In this document: piece after piece, positions 1 through 8,039 of the stretch
How positions within the stretch are numbered: the first letter of the stretch is position 1
How the letters are laid out: each line of letters starts with the position of its first letter
Assembly: GCA_964455375.1 (NCBI GenBank)
Contig: CAYVXE010000141.1
Span: 1-10,342 of the forward strand
DNA from: CAYVXE01 sp964455375
GTDB taxonomy: Bacteria > Zhuqueibacterota > Zhuqueibacteria > Oceanimicrobiales > Oceanimicrobiaceae
Reading direction: 5' to 3'
DNA: 10,342 nucleotides
Program-made: the position numbers and the translations under genes
The notes under the pieces: generated by a model
What the model saw: only the letters and a program-made list of their open reading frames with translations
What the model was told of the DNA's origin: nothing
Databases searched by the model: none

Positions 1-715
1 TCTTTCAGGCGGCAGTATTTTGGGTGATAAAACCAGAATGGAGCATCTGGCGCGGAATCAAAAAGCTTTTATCCGGCCGTCCCCTTCCGGAGGCGCACTT
101 GGCGGCGTGGCCAGAAAGACCCGCGAGAGTATGCTCATTTGTGAAGCCGCGGGATACGATATCATCATCATAGAAACCATCGGCGTTGGTCAGAGTGAAA
201 TTGCCGTACGGTCTATGGTGGACTTTTTTCTGCTGCTGCAAATACCCGGCGCCGGCGACGAACTCCAGGGCATTAAAAAGGGAGTCATTGAAATTTGTGA
301 TGCGATTTTTATCAATAAAGCAGATGGTGACAATAAACCACGCGCAGAACTTGCAAAACAGGAATTTAACCTGGCTCTCCACTATTCAGCGTCGGCTACC
401 CGGGATTGGCACCCCGCCGCCTACACCTGTTCCGCCCTCACCGGTGACGGCGTACCGGAACTCTGGCAGACCGTTTTAAAATTTATTGAAACTACACAAA
501 ACAACGGTGTGTTTAATGAACGCAGACAGCAGCAGGCCAAAGAATGGATGAGCGCCATGGTCAATGAATACCTGCAGCAGTTATTTTGGCAGAATCCGGT
601 CATGCAGCCTGAGATCACAAAACTGCAATCCGGCGTCATAAATGGGAAAATCTCCCCTACTTCCGCTGCCAGAAAATTATTGAACATATTTGAGCAGCAA
701 TTAAAAAAAAGATGA
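1..715 (+). CDS. meaB: MeaB/ArgK-type GTPase chaperone of B12-dependent acyl-CoA mutase (5' end outside window)
   Basis: G3E-family P-loop GTPase that guards adenosylcobalamin-dependent mutases: it gates cofactor loading and helps eject damaged cobalamin using GTP hydrolysis. The reading frame is open from base 2, giving 237 visible residues. It begins inside the conserved stretch SGGSILGDKTRM, so the Walker A loop and first residues lie upstream of the window; the TTG at base 20 is an internal codon, not a start. Visible marks are RPSPSGGALGGVA, the switch II/G3 segment ETIGVGQSE (bases about 173-199), and the guanine-specificity motif NKAD (about 313-324), followed by the helical C-terminal dimerisation arm. 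The stop codon overlaps the start of the downstream mutase as ATGA, so the two are probably translationally coupled. The partner mutase already contains its own MeaB-like domain, so this free copy may serve that fusion, a separate methylmalonyl-CoA mutase encoded upstream, or both. The family call is firm; the partner is inferred. Confidence 0.93.
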   Translation, partial: LSGGSILGDKTRMEHLARNQKAFIRPSPSGGALGGVARKTRESMLICEAAGYDIIIIETIGVGQSEIAVRSMVDFFLLLQIPGAGDELQGIKKGVIEICDAIFINKADGDNKPRAELAKQEFNLALHYSASATRDWHPAAYTCSALTGDGVPELWQTVLKFIETTQNNGVFNERRQQQAKEWMSAMVNEYLQQLFWQNPVMQPEITKLQSGVINGKISPTSAARKLLNIFEQQLKKR

Positions 716-3700
716 ACAAAACGATGAAGACGACAAAACCATATAGACCGAAAAACAACATTCGAATCGTGACTGCGGCGTCACTGTTCGATGGCCACGA
801 TGCCGCTATCAATATTATGCGCAGAATTATTCAGGCCTCGGGTGCCGAAGTCATTCATCTGGGACATGACCGCAGTGTAGAAGAAGTGGTCAATTGTGCC
901 ATTCAGGAAGATGTTCAGGCTATCGCCATGACCTCTTACCAGGGCGGCCACATCGAATATTTTAAATACATGTATGATCTGCTGCAGCAAAAACACGCCG
1001 GTCACGTTAAAATTTTTGGCGGCGGCGGCGGTGTCATTCTTCCCCATGAAATCGAAGACCTGCACCGTTACGGCATCGTCAGAATCTACTCCCCTGACGA
1101 CGGCAGAGAAATGGGACTGCAGGGGATGATCAACGATATGCTGAAAAAATGCGACTTCCCCATTGGAGCAGATCTAAATGGAGCCATTCAGCATCTCAGC
1201 GAAAAAAACAATTTATCCATTGCCAGGCTCATCTCAGCCGCAGAGAATTTTCCCGAGCAAACCAAATCCACGTTGGATGAAATCCATAAAATCGCCAAAC
1301 AGGCGAAGACGCCTGTTCTCGGCATTACCGGAACCGGCGGTTCAGGAAAATCGTCCCTCATCGATGAACTGGTGAGACGGTATTTGCTTGACTTCCCGGA
1401 TAAAACAATCGGTATTCTTTCTGTGGATCCGTCAAAACGCAAAACCGGCGGCGCCCTGCTCGGTGACCGCATCCGCATGAACGCCATTCAAAGCCCGCGG
1501 GTTTACATGCGCTCTTTAGCAACGCGACAGTCAAACCTGGCGCTTTCAAAATATGTACGCGAAGCGCTGCTCATCCTGAAAGCCGCACAGTACGATTTTA
1601 TCATCCTGGAAACCTCCGGCATCGGACAGTCAGACACGGAAATCACCGAACATTCCAACCTAAGCCTTTATGTCATGACGCCGGAGTATGGCGCCGCAAC
1701 ACAGTTGGAAAAAATTGACATGCTGGACTTTGCAGACATCATCGCCATCAATAAATTCGACAAACGCGGCGCCCTCGATGCCATTCGTGACGTGAAAAAG
1801 CAGTACCAGCGAAACCACCAATTGTGGGATACGAAGGATGAAGACCTTCCCGTTTACGGCACGGTAGCGTCCCAATTCAATGACCAGGGCATGAACAGAC
1901 TGTACAAAGAAATCCTGCACAAAATCGTTGAAAAGACCGGTGTGGACTTCCACTCCGGTCTTAAAATTAACCACCGGCAGTTGCCGGAAAAAGTGTACAT
2001 CATTCCACCGAACCGCACGCGCTATCTGGCCGAAATCTCAGAAAATAATCGTGCGTACGACAAATGGGTTGAACAGCAGTGTGAGATTGCGCAAAAACTT
2101 CACGGCCTGAAAAAATCCATGGAAATCATGGCGGAATCACTGGCGGATGCCAATAAAGACGTTTTAGATAAATTGCAAAAAACATACAATAAACTTGCGT
2201 TGGATTTTGATCCTAAAAACAAATTGATTTTGGACACATGGGAAGACAAAAAAGGGAAATACGACAATCAGACGTTCACATTTAAAGTCAGGAATCAGGA
2301 ACTGACGGTCTCCACCAGGTTAAAAACGCTTTCGGAAACAAGCATCCCCAAAGTCATTCTTCCCAGATATGAAAGCTGGAGCGATATTCTCAGATGGAAT
2401 TTACAGGAAAACGTTCCCGGAGAATTTCCCTTTACCGCAGGGTTGTTTCCCTTCAAACGTGAAGGAGAAGACCCCACGCGCATGTTCGCCGGTGAAGGCG
2501 GGCCGGAACGTACGAATCGCCGTTTCCACTATGTGAGTTACAACATACCGGCAAAACGGCTTTCAACCGCGTTTGACTCCGTGACACTTTACGGTAACGA
2601 CCCCGATGAACGTCCGGATGTTTACGGTAAAATCGGTAATGCCGGCGTTTCCATTTGCTGCCTCGACGACGCCAAAAAACTCTATTCCGGTTTCAATCTC
2701 ACGGATCCGAAAACATCCGTTTCCATGACCATCAATGGGCCGGCACCGATGATGCTGGGATTTTTTCTAAACACAGCCATCGATCAGCAATGTGAATTAT
2801 ATATTCGCGAACAAGGATTGACCGAAGACGTAAATCGTAAAATCAGTGACTTTTACAGCCAAAAGGAGTTACAACGACCAACGTATCACGGGAATCTGCC
2901 GGAAGGAAATGATGGACTGGGGCTTTTGCTTCTCGGCGTCACAGGCGATCAGGTTCTCCCGGCGGAGGTTTATCATGAGATCAAAGCTCGTACATTGCAA
3001 ACCGTTCGTGGAACCGTACAGGCAGATATTTTAAAAGAAGACCAGGCACAAAACACCTGCATCTTCTCAACTGAGTTTGCGCTTCGGCTCATGGGAGACG
3101 TTCAGGACTATTTCATCAGGAACCATGTGCGCAACTTCTATTCGGTGTCCATTTCAGGCTACCACATTGCCGAAGCCGGCGCAAACCCCATCACACAATT
3201 AGCTTTCACGCTTGCCAACGGATTCACCTATGTCGAATATTACCTCAGCCGCGGCATGGATATAAATGAATTCGGCCCGAATCTGTCCTTTTTCTTCTCC
3301 AACGGAATCGATGCAGAATATGCTGTGATCGGCAGAGTAGCCAGGAGAATTTGGTCGAAAGCCATGAAATTCAAATACGGTGCCGATGAACGTGCGCAGA
3401 AACTGAAGTACCATATTCAAACATCCGGCCGCTCCCTGCATGCGCAGGAAATCGATTTCAACGACATCCGTACCACCTTGCAGGCACTTTATGCTATTTA
3501 TGATAATTGTAATTCCCTGCACACCAATGCTTACGATGAAGCGATTACGACTCCCACCGAAGAGTCCGTGCGCCGAGCCATGGCCATTCAACTCATTATC
3601 AACAAAGAACTGGGGCTGGCAAAAAATGAGAATCCGTTACAGGGCTCTTTCATCATCGAGGAATTGACCGACCTTGTGGAAGAAGCAGTCCTCCTGGAGT

Positions 3701-4107
3701 TTGAGCGAATCAATGAACGCGGCGGCGTTCTTGGCGCAATGGAAACCATGTATCAGCGCAGTAAAATCCAGGAAGAGAGTCTGCACTACGAAAGGTTGAA
3801 GCACTCAGGCGAATACCCGATCATCGGCGTGAATACCTTTCTCAACTCCAGGGGGTCGCCAACAATTATCCCACGGGAAGTCATCCGGGCAACAGAAGTC
3901 GAAAAACAATACCAAATTAAAACATTGCGTACCTTCAATAAATGCAACGAAAAAGAGACGCAAGCGGAACTGAAGAAGGTTCAGGAGGCTGCCGTTCACA
4001 ATGAAAATATCTTTGACCGGCTCATGGATGCGTGTAAAGTTTGTTCCATCGGGCAAATCACCAGGGCGCTGTTTAAAGTCGGCGGGCAATATCGCAGGAG
4101 CATGTAG
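712..4107 (+). CDS. icmF: Fused isobutyryl-CoA mutase IcmF (B12 domain + GTPase + mutase)
   Basis: Adenosylcobalamin-dependent mutase interconverting isobutyryl-CoA and n-butyryl-CoA (some members also act on isovaleryl/pivalyl-CoA), cytosolic, 1131 aa, full length for the family. Domain order: B12-binding Rossmann domain about 15-145 with cobalt-ligand motif D27-G-H29 and the GGGGG turn at 103-107; MeaB-like G domain about 185-415 with Walker A GTGGSGKS (207-214), SVDPSKRKTGGALLGDR, switch ETSGIGQSD (300-308) and base-recognition NKFD (347-350); linker; TIM-barrel mutase from about 550, including FPFKREGEDP and MFAGEGGPERTNRRFHY. In methylmalonyl-CoA mutase an arginine in the VRNTY motif binds the substrate carboxylate; here the equivalent is glutamine (Q780 in DQAQNTCIF), as expected for IcmF. 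Start: ATG at 712 overlaps the meaB stop, with no clear Shine-Dalgarno, suggesting coupling; ATG at 724 is an alternative. No terminator is obvious downstream. The fusion identity is very secure; the physiological substrate is inferred. Confidence 0.96.
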   Translation: MNKTMKTTKPYRPKNNIRIVTAASLFDGHDAAINIMRRIIQASGAEVIHLGHDRSVEEVVNCAIQEDVQAIAMTSYQGGHIEYFKYMYDLLQQKHAGHVKIFGGGGGVILPHEIEDLHRYGIVRIYSPDDGREMGLQGMINDMLKKCDFPIGADLNGAIQHLSEKNNLSIARLISAAENFPEQTKSTLDEIHKIAKQAKTPVLGITGTGGSGKSSLIDELVRRYLLDFPDKTIGILSVDPSKRKTGGALLGDRIRMNAIQSPRVYMRSLATRQSNLALSKYVREALLILKAAQYDFIILETSGIGQSDTEITEHSNLSLYVMTPEYGAATQLEKIDMLDFADIIAINKFDKRGALDAIRDVKKQYQRNHQLWDTKDEDLPVYGTVASQFNDQGMNRLYKEILHKIVEKTGVDFHSGLKINHRQLPEKVYIIPPNRTRYLAEISENNRAYDKWVEQQCEIAQKLHGLKKSMEIMAESLADANKDVLDKLQKTYNKLALDFDPKNKLILDTWEDKKGKYDNQTFTFKVRNQELTVSTRLKTLSETSIPKVILPRYESWSDILRWNLQENVPGEFPFTAGLFPFKREGEDPTRMFAGEGGPERTNRRFHYVSYNIPAKRLSTAFDSVTLYGNDPDERPDVYGKIGNAGVSICCLDDAKKLYSGFNLTDPKTSVSMTINGPAPMMLGFFLNTAIDQQCELYIREQGLTEDVNRKISDFYSQKELQRPTYHGNLPEGNDGLGLLLLGVTGDQVLPAEVYHEIKARTLQTVRGTVQADILKEDQAQNTCIFSTEFALRLMGDVQDYFIRNHVRNFYSVSISGYHIAEAGANPITQLAFTLANGFTYVEYYLSRGMDINEFGPNLSFFFSNGIDAEYAVIGRVARRIWSKAMKFKYGADERAQKLKYHIQTSGRSLHAQEIDFNDIRTTLQALYAIYDNCNSLHTNAYDEAITTPTEESVRRAMAIQLIINKELGLAKNENPLQGSFIIEELTDLVEEAVLLEFERINERGGVLGAMETMYQRSKIQEESLHYERLKHSGEYPIIGVNTFLNSRGSPTIIPREVIRATEVEKQYQIKTLRTFNKCNEKETQAELKKVQEAAVHNENIFDRLMDACKVCSIGQITRALFKVGGQYRRSM

Positions 4108-4115
4108 GAACTTCA

Positions 4116-4136
4116 ATTACGAATTACGATTTACGA
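4116..4136. repeat. Three tandem 7-bp units (A/T)TTACGA between convergent genes
   Basis: Units ATTACGA (4116-4122), ATTACGA (4123-4129) and TTTACGA (4130-4136) follow each other without gaps in the 56-bp gap between the stops of icmF and the histidine kinase. The outer CAATT and AATTG (4114-4118, 4136-4140) are complementary, but the structure is AT-rich and lacks a U-run, so I do not call it a terminator. Similar 'AATTACGA' strings are, as far as I recall, common filler between genes of environmental bacteria; no function is claimed. Confidence 0.7.
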
Positions 4137-4163
4137 ATTGCTAATAACGAAGTCAGAGATTTT

Positions 4164-5552
4164 TCATGCCAGCACCGATAATTTCACCGTAAAAACGGTT
4201 TTCACGCCCAGTGTGCTTTCAACCTCAATTTGACCTTTATGAGCATCCGTTATCAATTTACAAATTGACAATCCGAGTCCACTTCCACCGGTTTTTCGTG
4301 AACGGTCTTTATTCACCCGGTAGAACCTTTCGAAAATTTTAGGCAGATCGTTTGCCGGAATGCCAGACCCGTTATCTTTTACTTTCACCACGGCGGCATT
4401 CTCTTCCAGAGACAATTGCACATCGATGGCGCCATTTTCCTGTGTGTATTTAACGGCGTTATCGATCAAATTAAAAAAGAGCTGGTACAGTCTTGACTTG
4501 TCACCCAACACTTTCACCGATGGGAATTCCCGTATTTGCAGGCTCTGGCCTTTCATTTCGGCAAGAACCCGGCCATCCGCGACAACGTCATTCAGCAACT
4601 GATCTAATTGCAGAGGGCGAAATTCAAAATTGTCATCCACGGATTCCGTTTGTGACAGCAGCAGAAGATTATTGATGATGTGACTCAACCGGGAAATGGT
4701 TTCCACATCATGCACTAATTTCTGCTTCATTTCCAATGAAACACTTTCGTTGTTCAACTGTTCTTCCCAATTAGCCCTCAGAACGGCCAGAGGCGTCCGT
4801 AATTCATGGGCGGCATCGGCCATAAACTGTCGTTGGCTTTCAAAGGATTTTTGCAGCCGGCTGAGTAAATCATTCAAGACAACAGACAACCGACCCAATT
4901 CATCCTCAGCATTAAAAACGATTAAGCGTTGATTTAAATTTGTCGAGCTAATCTTTTGCGCCCTGCGAGTGATGGAAGAGACCGGTTTGAGGACTTTTTT
5001 GGTCAAATGCCGGCTTCCGGCGCCCACGAGCAACACGGCGATGAGAATACCACCAATCAAAATTTTCAGCAGGTGGTGCATGGATGCTTCCACATTTTTT
5101 AAAGGAAAGGCGATATTCACCCAGCCAACCATCTGATTATGATAAAAAATCTTTTTCGAAACTGCCCGGTAGTGCACCTGTTGCGTAGATCCGAACAAAC
5201 TCGTGGACAATGTAAATGATTCCTCAATCCTACGTCTGGTCAGGGGAAAACTCATGGCTATTTTGTCAGCGAGTGGTGACTGGAAAACGCGTTTTTGAGC
5301 CTGGTTGTAAACCACGAGATAAAATTCCTCCATATTATAGTCAGGAGAAACGGATGCATTTAATCCGTTAAATGTCTGTGAAAACGGATCATAGCTTTTA
5401 ACAATTTTTTCCGTAATGAATTCTCTCTCTTTATCCAAAGCACGGAACAACAACTGCTGCATGCCCAGATAGGTTCCCAGGCTAAACAACAATAAAATAG
5501 CCAAACTCAAGAACATATACCACAAACTCAATCTGGTACTGATCTTCATCAT
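4164..5552 (-). CDS. Membrane-bound sensor histidine kinase (HAMP-HisKA-HATPase), partner of the adjacent OmpR-type regulator
   Basis: Two-component sensor kinase, 462 aa. A hydrophobic helix at about 10-35 and a second at about 161-180 bracket a periplasmic region of about 125 residues (roughly 37-160) that I cannot assign to a named sensor domain. HAMP linker follows at about 181-233, then HisKA with the phosphorylated histidine in AHELRTPLAVL (H249), and the HATPase domain with N box NLIDNAVKY (361-369), G1 box DNGSGIP (393-399), F box FERFYRVNKDRSR (407-419) and G2 box GGSGLGLSI (422-430). All catalytic boxes are intact. The ATG overlaps the stop of the response regulator by four bases (ATGA); a second ATG follows directly and could also be used. 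The layout resembles CpxA, CssS and other OmpR-partner kinases. With htrA next door on the same strand, a role in sensing envelope protein stress is plausible but inferred from context alone. Confidence 0.93.
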   Translation of the reverse strand: MMKISTRLSLWYMFLSLAILLLFSLGTYLGMQQLLFRALDKEREFITEKIVKSYDPFSQTFNGLNASVSPDYNMEEFYLVVYNQAQKRVFQSPLADKIAMSFPLTRRRIEESFTLSTSLFGSTQQVHYRAVSKKIFYHNQMVGWVNIAFPLKNVEASMHHLLKILIGGILIAVLLVGAGSRHLTKKVLKPVSSITRRAQKISSTNLNQRLIVFNAEDELGRLSVVLNDLLSRLQKSFESQRQFMADAAHELRTPLAVLRANWEEQLNNESVSLEMKQKLVHDVETISRLSHIINNLLLLSQTESVDDNFEFRPLQLDQLLNDVVADGRVLAEMKGQSLQIREFPSVKVLGDKSRLYQLFFNLIDNAVKYTQENGAIDVQLSLEENAAVVKVKDNGSGIPANDLPKIFERFYRVNKDRSRKTGGSGLGLSICKLITDAHKGQIEVESTLGVKTVFTVKLSVLA

Positions 5553-6226
5553 TCATCCTTTATAATGTAACCCACTCCATGCACGGTCTGGATGATTTTT
5601 TTTTCAACATCATCCCGGAGTTTTTTTCGCAGATTTTTAACATGCACATCCACAAAATTGGTCATGGAAAAAAGATCAAAATTATCTCCCCAAACATGTT
5701 CGGCAATGGAAAGTCTGGAAAGAACGCGGTTTTTATTATACAATAAAAATTCCAGGATCGCATATTCCTTTGGTGTTAGATTTATCCGTGTGCCGTTATG
5801 CGTCACGTCATGGGTTGCCGTATTCACAAAAACATTTCCGGCTTCCAGGATGGACGACTTGGCTTCGCTCTTCCGCCGCAGCAGGGATCTGACCCTGGCC
5901 AGCAATTCGGGAATCGCAAACGGTTTGGTTAAATAATCATCAGCGCCACTGTCCAAACCATCAACTTTATCCGCAATTTTATTTTTTGCCGTAAGCATTA
6001 AAACCGGAATAGAAAGACTCTCCTGGCGAACGCTCTTTAATATGTCCATTCCACTCACACCGGGCAAGAGGATATCCAGGACAAGTAAATCGTATTCTTC
6101 ACTTAAGGCCATGTCAAGACCCTCGTCCCCGTCAAAAGCCACTTCTACCTGATAGTGCTCACTTTCCAACAGTTGCTTTATTTTTAGGGCCAAAGACTCT
6201 TCATCTTCAACGATTAAAATTCTCAT
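5549..6226 (-). CDS. OmpR/PhoB-family response regulator
   Basis: Two-domain transcription factor, 225 aa, the usual length. The receiver domain (about 1-120) has the acidic pocket E7-D8, phosphoacceptor D51 in DLLVLDILLPG, the switch threonine T79 in MLTA and K101 in LTKPF. The winged-helix DNA-binding domain (about 125-223) has the typical NLTPKEYAILEFLL, a recognition-helix region around NFVDVHVKNLRKKL and the C-terminal hairpin TVHGVGYII. It is the first gene of a two-gene operon with the kinase, which starts within its stop codon. A weak purine stretch (AAGG) precedes the ATG. OmpR-type regulators bind tandem direct repeats with about an 11-bp period; exactly such repeats lie upstream of the neighbouring htrA (7941-7969), making htrA the best candidate target. 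The class is certain; the target is inferred. Confidence 0.95.
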   Translation of the reverse strand: MRILIVEDEESLALKIKQLLESEHYQVEVAFDGDEGLDMALSEEYDLLVLDILLPGVSGMDILKSVRQESLSIPVLMLTAKNKIADKVDGLDSGADDYLTKPFAIPELLARVRSLLRRKSEAKSSILEAGNVFVNTATHDVTHNGTRINLTPKEYAILEFLLYNKNRVLSRLSIAEHVWGDNFDLFSMTNFVDVHVKNLRKKLRDDVEKKIIQTVHGVGYIIKDE

Positions 6227-6280
6227 TTTCGTTTAACGCCTTATCTATGTTCTAATTGCAGTTTTTCTACCAAGAGTAAA

Positions 6281-6309
6281 ATAGTAACAATTTAAATAAA
6301 CTTTATCAA
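6281..6309 (-). promoter_or_regulatory. Candidate sigma70-type promoter of the response regulator-kinase operon
   Basis: On the minus strand TTGATA (6309-6304) and TACTAT (6286-6281) are separated by exactly 17 bp. They match the -35 consensus at five of six and the -10 at four of six positions. The site lies downstream of the htrA terminator and about 55 bp before the regulator's ATG, in an AT-rich gap of about 150 bp. It is based on consensus only; some lineages use different promoter rules. Confidence 0.4.
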
Positions 6310-6320
6310 TACTCAAGACC

Positions 6321-6363
6321 AAAAACACAAATCAGGGCCTCCGCTCGCCGGCGAAAGCCCTGA
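6321..6363 (-). terminator. Rho-independent terminator after htrA
   Basis: Minus-strand reading gives a perfect 7-bp stem TCAGGGC/GCCCTGA (6363-6357 with 6338-6332), enclosing an inner CGCCGGCG palindrome. It is followed immediately by TTTGTGTTTTT (6331-6321). It sits 12 bases past the htrA stop and separates htrA transcription from the regulator-kinase operon. There is no T-run on the plus-strand side, so it acts in one direction. Confidence 0.82.
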
Positions 6364-6375
6364 CCGATGACCTCT

Positions 6376-7881
6376 TTACTTCTTCGGCAAGGTGAATGCT
6401 AAGAACAGGTTGTTCTCACCCCGCAGAATATAGAACAGTACGGTATCTCCTGCTTCCTGCTTGCTCAATATTTTGTTGAAATCTTCCACTGAATCAATAG
6501 CCTGGCGGTTCAATTTGAGAATCACATCCCCTTCGTGCAGACCTACTTCTGCCGCGATACTTTTCTCGTCCACGCTGGTGATAACGACGCCATGCTTGAG
6601 GTTATCCAAATGATATTTACCGGCCATTTCGCTGGTGATATTGGACACCTTAATGCCGATATCCTTATAATTCGTCTCCCCACTGGCTAAACGCTCCGAA
6701 ATCGGATTTAACTCTTCGAGCTTTACGGTCAATGTTTTCATTTTACCATCGCGTAACACTTCAACCTCGACCTTTGAGCCCGGAGATGTGCCGGCGACCA
6801 TGGTGCTGAGTTCCGTGTTATTTTTAATTTTTTTCCCATCAAATTTTACAATAATGTCCTCTGCTTTCATACCAGCCTTTTCCGCTGGACTGCCTTCCTG
6901 CACTTTGCTGACGATGACGCCATTTGTTTTTCTCAACTTCATCGCTTTAGCAATATCCGGTGTGATATTTTGAATGTATACGCCAAGCCAACCGCGCACC
7001 ACCATTCCTTTTTCGATGATATCATTCATGACCTTGCGAGCCAGGTTTATCGGTATGGCAAATCCGATGCCCATATTACCCCCGGATTTTGTCACGATGG
7101 CAGAATTAATACCAATCAATTGACCGCGCATATTCACCATTGCCCCGCCTGAATTACCCGGATTGATGGCAGCATCGGTTTGAATATAGTCTTCATAGTG
7201 CGTCAGCCCGACACCACTTCTTCCCTTCGCGCTGATGATCCCCGCGGTTACCGTATGGTCAAGATTTGGGTCCATCGGTGAGCCAATGGCCAACACCCAA
7301 TCACCCACGCGGGCTTTATCCGAGTTACCGAGCTTAATGGCCCGGAGACCCTTCACATCAATTTCGATAACAGCGAGATCGGTTTGCGGATCTGTGCCTT
7401 TGACCGTGGCCTTGAACTCACGCCCATCCATGAGACGAACCTTGATAGCATCGGCATGTTCAACCACGTGATTATTGGTTAGAATCACACCACTGGCATC
7501 TACAATCACACCTGAACCCAAACCCATCTGTTTCATATCCCCTGGCTGTTGCGGAATCTGGAAGAAATGCCTGAAAAAAGGATCACTCTGAAATCCAGAA
7601 AAAGGATTTTGTACCTTCAGTGTTGTTTCCGTGAAAATGGTCACAACCGACGGATTCACTTTTTGAGCAACATTTGCAAAGGCATTACTCAATTGTTCCG
7701 CAACTGATAAACTTGACGAATCCTTCGCAACAGATACCGCGGACGTTTCGGATGTTAAACGCTCTTCCCCGATGCTTGCCTGAGTTGTTTTGGTAATTTT
7801 AAGGGTGGCAGCAAGGACCAAACCAATAATTAACCCTGCGATTAAAACCACCCATAACCGTTGTGTTGTTTTTGTATTCAT
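6376..7881 (-). CDS. htrA: HtrA/DegP-family periplasmic serine protease with two PDZ domains
   Basis: Envelope quality-control protease/chaperone that degrades misfolded exported proteins, 501 aa from the preferred start. An N-terminal hydrophobic helix (about 8-28) serves as signal or membrane anchor, with no clear cleavage motif. The trypsin-like domain has an intact triad: H138 in LTNNHVVEHA, D168 in DPQTDLAVIEI and S244 in INPGNSGGAMV. The first PDZ spans about 295-390 (GWLGVYIQNIT, SPAEKAGMKAEDII). A more divergent second PDZ covers about 405-498. Size and order match DegP/DegQ rather than the single-PDZ DegS. Start choice: the ATG at 7893 contains the ribosome-binding site itself (GGAGG at 7891-7887), so the real start is ATG 7881 (5-nt spacing) or possibly 7884. 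It is transcribed alone: its own promoter/operator region is upstream and a strong terminator downstream. The two-component genes beyond the terminator suggest stress-controlled expression, as for CpxRA-degP. Confidence 0.94.
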   Translation of the reverse strand: MNTKTTQRLWVVLIAGLIIGLVLAATLKITKTTQASIGEERLTSETSAVSVAKDSSSLSVAEQLSNAFANVAQKVNPSVVTIFTETTLKVQNPFSGFQSDPFFRHFFQIPQQPGDMKQMGLGSGVIVDASGVILTNNHVVEHADAIKVRLMDGREFKATVKGTDPQTDLAVIEIDVKGLRAIKLGNSDKARVGDWVLAIGSPMDPNLDHTVTAGIISAKGRSGVGLTHYEDYIQTDAAINPGNSGGAMVNMRGQLIGINSAIVTKSGGNMGIGFAIPINLARKVMNDIIEKGMVVRGWLGVYIQNITPDIAKAMKLRKTNGVIVSKVQEGSPAEKAGMKAEDIIVKFDGKKIKNNTELSTMVAGTSPGSKVEVEVLRDGKMKTLTVKLEELNPISERLASGETNYKDIGIKVSNITSEMAGKYHLDNLKHGVVITSVDEKSIAAEVGLHEGDVILKLNRQAIDSVEDFNKILSKQEAGDTVLFYILRGENNLFLAFTLPKK

Positions 7882-7886
7882 CATAA

Positions 7887-7891
7887 CCTCC
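7887..7891 (-). promoter_or_regulatory. Ribosome-binding site that decides the htrA start
   Basis: GGAGG on the minus strand lies 5 nt before ATG 7881 and 2 nt before ATG 7884, and overlaps the more distal in-frame ATG at 7893. That distal ATG would put the Shine-Dalgarno inside the coding region, so the longest frame is four residues too long. Confidence 0.85.
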
Positions 7892-7930
7892 ATATTTTAG
7901 TTTAAATTATTTTTATTTCCAATCTACGAA

Positions 7931-7969
7931 GGTCAAAATAATGTAGAAAAATGAAGAAATGATGAAGAA
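7931..7969 (-). promoter_or_regulatory. htrA promoter -35 box with three upstream direct repeats (candidate OmpR-type operator)
   Basis: In plus-strand terms ATGTAGAA (7941-7948), ATGAAGAA (7951-7958) and ATGAAGAA (7962-7969) recur with 10- and 11-bp periods, placing the three copies on one face of the helix. On the minus strand they end five bases upstream of TTGACC (7936-7931), five of six matches to a -35 box. No good -10 hexamer follows (only A-rich candidates about 16-19 bp on), which is typical of an activator-dependent promoter. Tandem repeats of about 11 bp abutting the -35 are the hallmark of OmpR/PhoB-family sites, and such a regulator is encoded two features away. The repeats are seen; their recognition by that regulator is inferred. 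Confidence 0.5.
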
Positions 7970-8012
7970 GAAATAAAAAAATGATTTTTTTATCTTTTTT
8001 TTGAGTGGGCAC

Positions 8013-8039
8013 ACGGATTTCACGGTTAAAACGGATTCA
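8013..8039. repeat. Three degenerate 9-bp tandem units starting ACGG
   Basis: ACGGATTTC (8013-8021), ACGGTTAAA (8022-8030) and ACGGATTCA (8031-8039) follow each other with a 9-bp period. I recall similar 'CACGGATTTCACGG' strings in intergenic DNA of many environmental genomes; the origin is unknown to me. Confidence 0.6.

Noticed and set aside
20..22. TTG as start codon of meaB
   Set aside because: The conserved family sequence SGGSILGDK continues upstream in frame to the window edge, so this is an internal leucine.
3199..3591. Open frame of 130 codons on the minus strand
   Set aside because: Shadow inside the mutase domain of icmF, with no recognisable family feature in its translation.
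3850..4163. Terminator or promoter between icmF and the convergent kinase
   Set aside because: The 56-bp gap contains only AT-rich tandem 7-mers, with no GC stem followed by a T-run on either strand.
7974..7992. AT palindrome TAAAAAAA-TGA-TTTTTTTA as terminator
   Set aside because: The stem has no G-C pairs and would be too weak. It lies upstream of the htrA operator repeats, where no converging gene ends. It may be just an A/T-tract or an UP-like element.
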